From contig NC_092568.1 in NCBI RefSeq assembly GCF_037975245.1, positions 5,622,001-5,686,000 on the forward strand: DNA of 64,000 nt, written 5' to 3'. This DNA comes from Apostichopus japonicus (Eukaryota; Echinodermata; Holothuroidea; Aspidochirotida; Stichopodidae). Position 1 is the stretch's first letter; each line of letters begins with the position of its first letter. Positions 55,330 to 64,000 of the stretch are shown piece after piece. Under the pieces are notes generated by a model. The model was not told where the DNA came from. It was given only the letters and a program-made list of their open reading frames with translations, and made no database searches. Both the position numbers and the translations under genes were made by a program.

Positions 55330-56280
55330 CAAACTTTATACCCTCACTCAATGGGTGTACACTCTTACTCAATGGGTGTCCACCCTCACTCAATGGGTGT
55401 CCACCCTCACTCAATGGATGAACACCCTCACTCAATGGATGAACACCCTCACTCAATGGGTATACACCCTCACTCAATGGATGAACACCCTCACTCAATG
55501 GATGAACACCCTCACTTAATGGGTGTCCACACTCAATCGGTGTACACCCTCACTCAATAGATGAACACCCTCACTCAATGGGTGTACACCCTCACTCAAT
55601 GGATGAACACCCTCACTCAATGGGTATACACTCTCACTCAATGGGTGTCCACCCTCACTCAATGGGTGTCCACCCTCACTCAATGGATGAACACCCTCAC
55701 TCAATGGGTATACACCCTCACTCAATGGATGAACACCCTCACTCAATGGATGAACACCCTCACTTAATGGGTGTCCACACTCAATCGGTGTACACCCTCA
55801 CTCAATAGATGAACACCCTCACTCAATGGGTGTCCACCCTCACTCAATGGATGAACACCCTCACTCAATGGGTGTACACTCTCACTCAATGGGTGTCCAC
55901 CCTCACTCAATGGGTGTCCACCCTCACTCAATGGATGAACACCCTCACTCAATAGGTATACACCCTCACTCAATGGATGAACACCCTCACTCAATGGATG
56001 AACACCCTCACTCAATGGGTATACACCCTCACTCAATGGATGAACACCCTCACTCAATGGGTATACACCCTCACTCAATGGATGAACACCCTCACTCAAT
56101 GGATGAACACCCTCACTTAATGGGTGTCCTCCCTCACTCCATGGGTGTCCTCCCTCACTCAATGGGTGTCCACACTCAATCGGTGTACACCCTCACTCAA
56201 TAGATGAACACCCTCACTCAATGGGTGTCCTCCCTCACTCAATGGGTGTCATCCATCACTCAATGGGTGTCCTCCCTCTC
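55330..56280. repeat. 21-bp satellite with a superimposed longer period, downstream of LRPPRC
   Basis: Units CCCTCACTCAATGGGTGTCC(A) and CCCTCACTCAATGGATGAAC(A). A shortened junction unit (ACACTCAATCGGTGTACACC) recurs at 55531, 55779 and 56174, so blocks of about 248 bp and 395 bp have been duplicated as wholes. All long frames here (HPHSMGV / PLSEGVH repeats) follow from the 21-bp period. Confidence 0.96.
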
Positions 56281-56934
56281 CTCTTCATACTCCTTAATGA
56301 GTCCTGCTCACACATAGAAGTCTCTCTTACAAAGTGACAGATAAAATCACTAGCTCCACCCAGAAGCTTCCTTTAGTTTGATACACAGTCATGTTGGGTC
56401 AGCACTACCCCTCCCTCTGTGATGGACTTCGAACGTCATATAATGGTAAGTCAGATAAAGATATATCTCTCTGCCTTTTAACAATCTAATCCCATCGAGA
56501 TAAGGAGACGCTTAATAGCGCTGTAAACTTCACTCTTATCAATAAAGTGGGCAATATGTATCTGTGTACTAAAGAGTGTTAATTGAGAGGAGAAGATTTC
56601 GAACTGATTTTCCACTGATATTCCACTTTACTACTCTTAGAGTCGGTACATCGAAATGGAGGACTCTGATTGGTCAATTCTACCTACCACCTGATTATTA
56701 ATGAATGGTTTTAAAAAAAATGGCCTTGAGAGTTAGCGCAAATCTTCAGTTGCGAGACACTTGAAGACAGCACACACACACACTGTGATGAATGCACACA
56801 CACACTCGTTATATGTATGTTAACTAGCGTTTGTTGACGACTGTTCAACCTGAAACAAGACCACAGTGTATTGTGTGAAGCAATTACAACCTACATTGTT
56901 GTGAAAGGTACGGGAAACAAAGGGTGTCTACGGA

Positions 56935-57005
56935 ATACAAAGAGTGTCTACGGAATACAAAGAGTGTCTACGGAATACAAAGAGTGTGTACGAAAAACAA
57001 AGAGA
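56935..57005. repeat. 20-bp tandem repeat, about 3.5 copies
   Basis: GTGTCTACGGAATACAAAGA repeated, the last copy diverged (GTGTGTACGAAAAACAAAGA). Confidence 0.93.
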
Positions 57006-57870
57006 GAAGATTAGCCAACAGGTATTTATTATAATACCGTTGTATATCTTGCAAGTCGTCTACACAATCCCTTTTTAACTTACATACAGCACAAGGAATG
57101 TAATTCTATACGTGCCCTAGTTAATTGACCTTGCAAGCCAAATAATAGCCTTCGTTTTAAATATATATTTTTTTCATTGTTCGTACTAGCTTTACTTTGT
57201 TATTCAATTAAGCCGTTATCTTCATCGTAAGTTGTTTAGCCTTTGATTTTATTTGTTATAATTATTAGCAGCTTTTTTGAGTGATAGTACAGACCAAAAC
57301 GTGACGGGAGAACACAAAGTAGAGTCTGAAGGTTGAATCCATCGATACCGGATATTAATTAAGGATGCGGTAATTAGAGAAACTGTTCAGTGAGTGAACT
57401 ATGCGGTACAAATTTGAGAATAAGTATAACCATCACTTATTCCATGCCGAATATGTGATGAAGTGTGTGTCTACATGTATGAGTAACGCCTAGGCATGTT
57501 AACATTCAACTCCGAAACTGAAGTGTAAAGTGTCAATGATCCTTTGTGTGGAGGTCATTTTGGGGTCAAGAAAGGTAAACGTCGGACAACTTTGTACACA
57601 CTGTATCTCCAAAAAGTAAAGCTTCAAAACAAATATTAGAATTGAGTCTATAAGATAATCCGGGGCTTCCCATGTCTTCTCTACACCCGCTCCCCTCCCC
57701 CGACCGATATCTGGCTCAGCCATTGCTAAGCATGTTCCTGTCACAATGCGGTTGACAAGTTCACAACCGACTCTACATTTGACCACGGAACGCTATTCTA
57801 GCAGCTTCCCGGCCTGATTTGACCTTATACCAATGGAAAATACCCAAATTATCGCGTCCTTGAAGATTTG
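57006..57870. other. Intergenic, nothing recognised
   Basis: AT-rich sequence without a supportable gene on either strand. Confidence 0.5.
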
Positions 57871-58273
57871 TACGGGAGCGTAGAAGGGACATATCAATTG
57901 ACGTTTTGAAGAGATACAACAGTTCGTCAAAATGAACAAAATCTGAAAACTGACGACCAATACCAAATCGTCAAAATAGCCCTCCACCAAAACGTTAATT
58001 GACCGAATTTTATCATTCGGACAAGGTAATACCACTCGACAAATCATGTAGTTTCAGATTTTTGTCATATGGACGATTTGGTATGATGTTGTCATAACGT
58101 CTATTTTCATATTTTTGTCAGCCTGACGAGTTGATGCATCGTGACAAAACATCAATTTTCAGATTCTCGACACTTGAGAATATATCGTCAAAAACGTCAA
58201 TTTTCAACATCATATGGCGAGTTGTTGCATCTCACCAGAACGTCAATTTGTTTGTCCCGTCTACGCTTCCGTA
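57871..58273. mobile_element. Fold-back MITE, about 403 bp
   Basis: The left arm begins TACGGGAGCGTAGAAGGGAC. The right end, read on the minus strand, begins TACGGAAGCGTAGACGGGAC, and similarity continues for about 70 bases (ATTGACGTT ... AGATRCAACARYTCG). Internal sub-repeats carry TCGTCAAAA and GTCAATTTTCA. No coding capacity. Confidence 0.8.
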
Positions 58274-58527
58274 TATATCTTACGACCAGTTTCACAGATT
58301 CGCTGACGTGTCATTATTGAGCCGTTCAGTTGGTTTCCCAGCCGCAATTAACGTAACCGTATCCAGTTATTCTATGAAATTGAAGCAGCACGCTTCATTG
58401 AATTAATGGCTCACAATTTCTTTGTGTGGTATGATTAGTAAAGCACTAACAAGACCAGATGAACCGCCTGTACTTTTCATAAGAGACCGCCAACACAGTT
58501 GAAAAAAAAATAGCGTATGTCTGAATA

Positions 58528-58551
58528 GGGAGTTGTTCCATAACAACTCCC
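58528..58551. repeat. Perfect hairpin, 10-base arms GGGAGTTGTT / AACAACTCCC
   Basis: The loop is CCAT. A related hairpin (GGGAGTTG, loop CATAA, CAACTCCC) lies at 6159-6179, inside the TTAA-bounded element. The right side of this copy and the left side of the other share a CCAGGGAGTTG context when one is reversed. Confidence 0.8.
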
Positions 58552-58619
58552 TGGTCTGAATGCTTTACTGTATCTGGGTGTATGACGCGAGGTTGATATA
58601 AACAGCCTTTATTCTTTGC

Positions 58620-61600
58620 AGCTAGCATTGCCTGGTTGAATGGGGGGGGGGGGGGGGAGTTAGGCTGGCAATAAAGGGGAAATCAATTTTGTTGATGGGG
58701 AAGGATCATGATGAAGCTAGTGTCATGTAGGTCTAGGCGGCGATCATAAAAATGTAGGCCTGGCTTATCAACACATGCACAATTTGCAAGCAAGAAGCGG
58801 ACCCTTGCATGTTAACCATGCACGTATACCATGCCCCCACGTAGCTGGTATAGCCAGAGAAATGTTACTCTCAGAGCAGGGAGTTGTTCTCTGGACAGAA
58901 AGTGAGTATAGTTCGTGTGTATAGTTTTTCAATTTTGACTACAAAAAGAAAAGAAATTCACTCTCTTACAAAAGCAAAGTTTCAGTTAAGTGTGGGTAGG
59001 GTGGGGGGCGGGGGTTGAGCGCTTGTACACTGAAAGAAAATGGGAATAACAGTTTGTAACGCTATAATACTAAGGAAACCGTGCTTATTAGATCATGAAG
59101 TCATATATGAAGATTATATGACGAGCCATTGTTCGAGTCGAACACTATATAGCGTGGTCATCTGAATAATGTATTGAGCCTCAGTCAAGTTGCCTCTACC
59201 ATTCGGTAGCCTTTCGATTCTTTTCTTGTCACATGTCATTAAATCCGATAAATCGACATATACAACACCTACCCATGACGTAGGTATCTGTTTGTCCAGA
59301 TAAAGGAGCAATATTCCGTTATGTCCAATGAAGGGGTGTTAATGGTCTTGCCTATCTTATGTTCGATGATACAGTCATAAATGTTTTCAGTTTGGTCTTG
59401 AGTTTCTCAAATAATGTTATGATTCTTCCGACTTTGTTCTCGAAGCATCTGGTCCTTATTTCATGAAGGAAAATTTATGTCACGAAAACAGTTATGTTGC
59501 CAAGAGACCTCGATGACCCGCCCGTTCAGGACTCGGTAAAGTGAGCGTGAATGCTGAACAGGACAACTTGCAGCCAATATCACTGAAGGAACTTTTAGTA
59601 CCGAGTCTAACCCCTGTATCTCTCGTATTGGTTAAAATATTGCTACAATAATGCAGTTACTACTTTTAATTTTAGGCCCATCTAATGCTGCCATTTATGT
59701 CAGGATTAAAACTGCTCATTTTCACAATGGAAAATATAAAGACAAAAAAAAAACACATTTCTCGAACTAATGCTTCTATGAAAAAAATCACGTTTTGACT
59801 AAGTATCTGCTTCCTGGCACCCGGATACCTCCTAGACGAAATAGTACTCAGCTGTTTTAAACAGTTTGTTGTCACATTTATCTCTCTAACATTATAAGAT
59901 TGAAAGAGGGAAGGAAGGGGGTTGATTCGTTGTGATTAGTTTACTTGTGGAACAGTTGGCAAAAGTAAAGATCAAAGGTTGTCCATTTAGGGTTATTTCA
60001 AAACAAAACTTTCGAAAAAAAGAACCAGGGAAACGAAAATGTAAAAGTAAACAACAATTATAATGTATTTGTACTTTAAGTGAACGTAAAATAAGGAACG
60101 TTAATTGACATAACAAAGCAATGATTACAGAAGATTCACGTGTATCAACAGACTACTGCAGTATAGCTTTCCTCACGACGTTGTTTACTCGAAGCAATGG
60201 CCACATTAAGAAACGACCTGACCTCATTGATAAATAAATGATTTATTACTTCAAAAACCTTGAATTTATGAACTGTAACGAGCATAAACAGACGAAAGGC
60301 AGATTAAATATAGCTCAGTGGAACAGTTACGGTATACTTAATAAGTCATTAGAAAAGAGATATGTACATCATTTAATGATCATTGGTATTGGCACCCAAT
60401 ATGCTAAACGAAAAATTAATGGTCAGTTGGTCACTCACTTTACTATACCACCCTTAATTAAAGTATCTTTCCTCGTTGAGACACTTTGATTTTCTTATTT
60501 AGAACTACTCAAAGACTTGAAATATTGTGGAGATTTAGAACTACCAGGAAAGGACCTTTCAATATTTGCGTTAGCATGCTTAACTTCGGGGTCAATGTTG
60601 ATGACATTGATAAGTTAAAAATCGAGCTGATGAAAACCAATAGGAATGAATAAAAAAAAACAGTTACATGACACCTTGTGTTATGACCACAAAGAAAAAA
60701 CCTTTAAGTAACCATCTGTAATGCACTTGGAATGATTCCAACATATTTTAGGGCCATCCTACAGCCTGACCCCACCTTCTACCAACCCAAATATTGACAC
60801 CTAAAACCCAACTCGATATTCAAGAAGATTTTTTTCTAATTTGTCTTAGCTTATTGTTGTCTTAGGACAAAGGGTGAGTTTCGGCTCGAATTACATCACC
60901 AATTAATATCTGGACAAATTTGAGAAAAACATTCCAGTCTCTACTAACATGGATGAATCCCTGTATGGTAACTCAAGCACAGTTATTTATAATGTTGTCA
61001 GTGGTGATGGGATGAGTGGGTAAGGGGTGGGGAGAGGAGTGGGGGTTGGGGAGAGCTTTGATCATAACATGGAATTATTAACCTGTGTGGGTATTACTTA
61101 CAGATAGGTCTATTGGAGATAGTAACTGGTACCTCATCTCGGGGTGGGGGGGGGGGAGACGTTTATTACATTAGCCAAATCCAACATTACATACTGTAAT
61201 TATTTGTATTTATTTGCATTTATCAATCTGTGACATACTGTTATTTACAACACTATCAGCTCTAAAAAAGATCACACAGGAACATTATTGATGATATCCG
61301 TTTTCACTCGTGATAGTACATCCTCTCTACTACTCCCCAGGTGGGGATTCTAGTAGTATCAATACATGAGTGACGTCATTACCGACGGAAAATTATAATT
61401 GTCTTCTTCTCACATGACGAGGATATAGCCTATGCTAAATAGGTGCGGCCAAACTTCCCATTACGTCATATATCCACTTTCATGCAAACATTACCTTTCA
61501 ATGACTGCTACTACGCTGCCCGCCCGTTCCTCCTTCCTTCCCGTCCCCTGACAAATAGATATATAAACGTCCAAATGGTGCATTCTAATGCACATTTAGA

Positions 61601-62189
61601 CTTTTAGTTATGCCTATGATTAGATTTAAACGCACGGCTCCACTACCAAATATTCTTGACTTTTTGTTTGAAGGTTGGAAAAAGAGTGTGTACACCGCGA
61701 GCAGTGGTCAAATTGTTCTTCGAATGAATTTAAAATTCCCCAGACTGAGTCATAGTTTTCCCCCGACTGAATTACCCCCCTCCCCGGTCTGAACCACACC
61801 CCCCCCCCGCACCCCGACTGAACCAGGCATGGGCTCCTCTGTGCACATCATTGCTCTGGCATAGTGAGTCACTAATTAATGATAGACACAACTTACTATC
61901 AATTGGAAAAAAATATGAAAAAGCAATTTTCAAAATTAGAAACATTCTCCTGAGATATTTCGTGGTATTTACAAAGATGCAATTCATTGCAAATGATGGC
62001 AGACCTTGAATTGTGTAGAATTGAAAACCGAACGCTCCGCACTAATTTTTGATTGGTTGCTTGGTTACCTAGATGTTCCATCATTGGTCTCTTCGGAAAT
62101 GACCCCCCACTTCTTATAGTCGTTGCTCCTGGCATCTCTAATTCCACCAAACTCGCCAGTTCTGTAAAAACCTTGAGGATTAGGAAGAA
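58620..62189. other. Intergenic region, no supported gene
   Basis: AT-rich with G homopolymers near 58640-58658 and 61141-61156 and a C run near 61798-61808. The frames at 59672-60116 and 60238-60489 have no recognisable motif. A TATATAAAC motif at 61561 lies 49 bp upstream of an ATG (61610), but the 60-codon frame that follows has no family resemblance. Confidence 0.45.
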
Positions 62190-62407
62190 TATGACACCTC
62201 AACTGATTTATAGAAAACGTCAATATTTATTCAGATATGCTCGCCATTTTGACGAGTTAGTGCATCACACCAAAATGTCAACTTTCAATTTTCGATCAGT
62301 TGGTATTGGTCAGTCGACAAAATGTCGATTTTCAGATTCTTGCCATTTTGACGAATTCTTGCATCTCATCCAAACGTCCGTCGACATGTCCCGTCTATGA
62401 TTCCGTA
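62190..62407. mobile_element. Truncated copy of the 57.9-kb MITE family
   Basis: Ends GTCCCGTCTATGATTCCGTA (62388-62407), matching the right terminus of the element at 57871-58273. The preceding text holds the same sub-repeats (GTCGATTTTCAGATTCTTG, CATTTTGACGAATTCTTGCA). The opposite terminus was not found. Confidence 0.7.
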
Positions 62408-62667
62408 CACAACCCAAGTTTGGACTATGACGTCGTTGTACCACCATGCACGTTTTGAGTTTACAAGAGAGATTACAAGCAAAGACGTCACATACACAAG
62501 TACACATACGTATGCACACACATAGACAAGTACACGTACGTATGCACACACATACACAAACACGAAATCACCATCGCTTGCCTTATAGATTGATGTCTTC
62601 GACCAGGAATTGAAAGGGAAAATAGTTGAATTAGGAGATCATTCATGTTCAGAGATGCCTTCATATC

Positions 62668-62824
62668 CAGTGGCGGAGCGTCCATACAGTCACAGGGGCG
62701 TATCCAGGATTTTCCAATAGGGGGGCGCCAGGCATGAATGATCGCCGTCCTGGGGAATGGGTCTAAGGGGAGGGGTGTACAATTTTTGCTTTCGAAGGGC
62801 TGAAATGCCAAATGGTGTCATATG
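62668..62824. mobile_element. Fragment with a CAGGGGCGTATCCAGG terminus
   Basis: GTGGCGGAGCGTCC is followed at 62693 by CAGGGGCGTATCCAGGATTT and a GGGGGGCGCC block. This resembles the left terminus of the 20.4-kb element but without a matching right end; it abuts the element starting near 62825. Confidence 0.5.
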
Positions 62825-63668
62825 CATGGGCGGCGATCAGTACTTCCGAGTGGGGGGGGGGGGATATGACCTTGTTGACTATCTAAGCGTAGCGCCACCA
62901 TGAGTTGGCGCGAAGCGTACAAGAAAATTTTGGGATTAACAAACCCTCTAGATGGCCGGAAACGGCACTTCCCGAGGTTTCCATGCGGCATATACCCAAC
63001 TTTAAAACAGGGATGTCATGTCCAAAATATCTCATATTCAGGATCCAAAATACTTTTTTTTTAATTTCGGGTGTTATTTTGGGAAAATTGCCCCTGTCAA
63101 TCTTGTTTCAGGCGCAACGTTAGAATGTTCGAGAGCTCTTTTATATTATTCGATGAAGAAAATGGCCTCATGCAGGCTATTATAGGCCTATACACATGCA
63201 ATACACAATTACACATAGTGACATTCCTAGGTACCGATTGCTAGGGCATCCAGGTGAAACGTGTATTAAGCATTACCCTGGTTACATGAGATTCTCAGCT
63301 GTTCGAGGGAACATGTACGTGTGTAGGCCTACTATAGGGCCTATATGAATACTATGAGGGTACATATATGTACTATATCAATACCGTGGGCGCAATAATA
63401 CATTTTGTTGTTATAGGGCCAATGAAGCCTACAGTCAACTATTTTTGCTTTATAAAGACGCTTTATTTGAAAAGATCGCACTGAGTTTATTGTAGGCGAG
63501 AAATGAAGCTAAAAAAGAGCCGTACATTAACGAAGATGCATAAATGTAGGCATGAAAATATTCTTATCCCTGGCATTTGGTGGGGGGGGGGGATATGGTG
63601 CATTACATCCCCTCCACCCATTTTCATGGGGGGATATATCCCCCCTCCACCCAGGATCGCCGCCCATG
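62825..63668. mobile_element. Possible 840-bp element with CATGGGCGGCGATC inverted ends
   Basis: CATGGGCGGCGATC (62825-62838) and its exact reverse complement GATCGCCGCCCATG (63655-63668) are both followed inward by G- or C-rich runs. Near the left end the block CTATCTAAGCGTAGCGCC, then GAAGCGTACAAGAAAATTTT, is shared with the element at 20434-20718. No clear target duplication and no protein. Confidence 0.5.
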
Positions 63669-63699
63669 GCCATATGTGATCCATTTTTCGACCTTAATA

Positions 63700-63810
63700 A
63701 TAAGGTTAAGGTTAAGGTTAAGGTGGAAACACTTGGTAAAGCGCACATTACTGTAAAAACACTCAATGGCGCTGAACAACAAAACAATTATAAAAACGAT
63801 TTCTTAAATA
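63700..63810 (-). mobile_element. Possible 3' tail of a minus-strand retroelement
   Basis: Read on the minus strand: a GTGCGCTTTACC motif, then CACCTTAACCTTAACCTTAA and TTATTATTAAGG. A GCGCTTTAC motif followed by a short-period tail is how many CR1/L2-like LINEs and their SINEs end. The body is not recognised. Confidence 0.3.
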
Positions 63811-64000
63811 AATGAGTCTTTAAAGCAGCTTTAAAAGCAACATTTCCAGTAAATATGGACACAAAATGCACAATTTAGTACGGCTGGCATGTCACTTAGT
63901 GTTTATAGTGATAATACAAACACAATTACCATCTATGTTTCTAAAACTATTATGCCGCCGAACTTCGCCAGAACCTTTTTTTTGGCAAACAAAAAATAAA

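Noticed and set aside
55307-56203. Several His/Pro/Ser/Met- or Leu/Ser/Glu/Gly-repeat frames
   Set aside because: Same artefact, from the 21-bp satellite downstream of LRPPRC; no start context or unique sequence.
61561-61792. TATATAAAC followed by an ATG frame, considered as a promoter and first exon
   Set aside because: The 60-codon frame has no recognisable domain and no supported downstream exon.

Overview
The window is nuclear DNA of an invertebrate animal. Short coding blocks are separated by GT...AG introns, the non-coding DNA is AT-rich, and minisatellites, MITE-like elements, a hAT-type element and the tail of a CR1/L2-like retrotransposon are abundant. Two conserved animal genes lie head-to-tail on the + strand. 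The repeat style (CAGGCGCGTAGCCAGG-type terminal repeats, GGTCA-rich intronic repeats) together with deuterostome-like proteins suggests a marine deuterostome, perhaps an echinoderm. That placement is inference from general familiarity, not a search.

Layout. (1) 1-9129: the last four coding exons of a CCDC85-family gene (1211-1294, 2673-2789, 4102-4206, 8923-9129), with repeat-laden introns. (2) 9130-14625: probable 3' UTR with AATAAA at 9452, then about 5 kb with no supported gene. (3) 14626-53637: a complete LRPPRC gene (leucine-rich PPR-motif protein, mitochondrial). I assembled 37 coding exons by hand. All 36 introns are GT...AG and every codon phase joins, giving 4266 nt, or 1421 residues plus a stop. 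The human protein has about 1394 residues. (4) 53638-about 55300: 3' UTR with several AATAAA signals. (5) 55330-57005: a 21-bp satellite and a small 20-bp array. (6) 57006-64000: no supported gene, but several MITE-like inverted repeats.

The outstanding feature is that several minisatellites inside LRPPRC have splice sites as part of their repeat unit. The donor of exon 23 (gt at 35238) is the first of 84 donor positions spaced exactly 21 bp apart up to 36981. The acceptor of the same exon is the last of three copies spaced 57 bp apart (AG at 34918, 34975, 35032). The donor of exon 20 (gt at 32467) heads eight positions spaced exactly 50 bp apart. In the exon frame every one of the 21-bp units carries TGA, and acceptor copy 2 carries TAA, so only one splice choice keeps the protein intact. 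This looks like repeated tandem duplication seeded at exon boundaries, and it leaves the gene with a large set of decoy splice sites.

Functionally, LRPPRC in characterised animals binds mitochondrial mRNAs with SLIRP and supports their stability, polyadenylation and translation. CCDC85 proteins are coiled-coil proteins linked to p120-catenin family proteins at cell junctions. Nothing in the sequence suggests that the two neighbours are functionally coupled.
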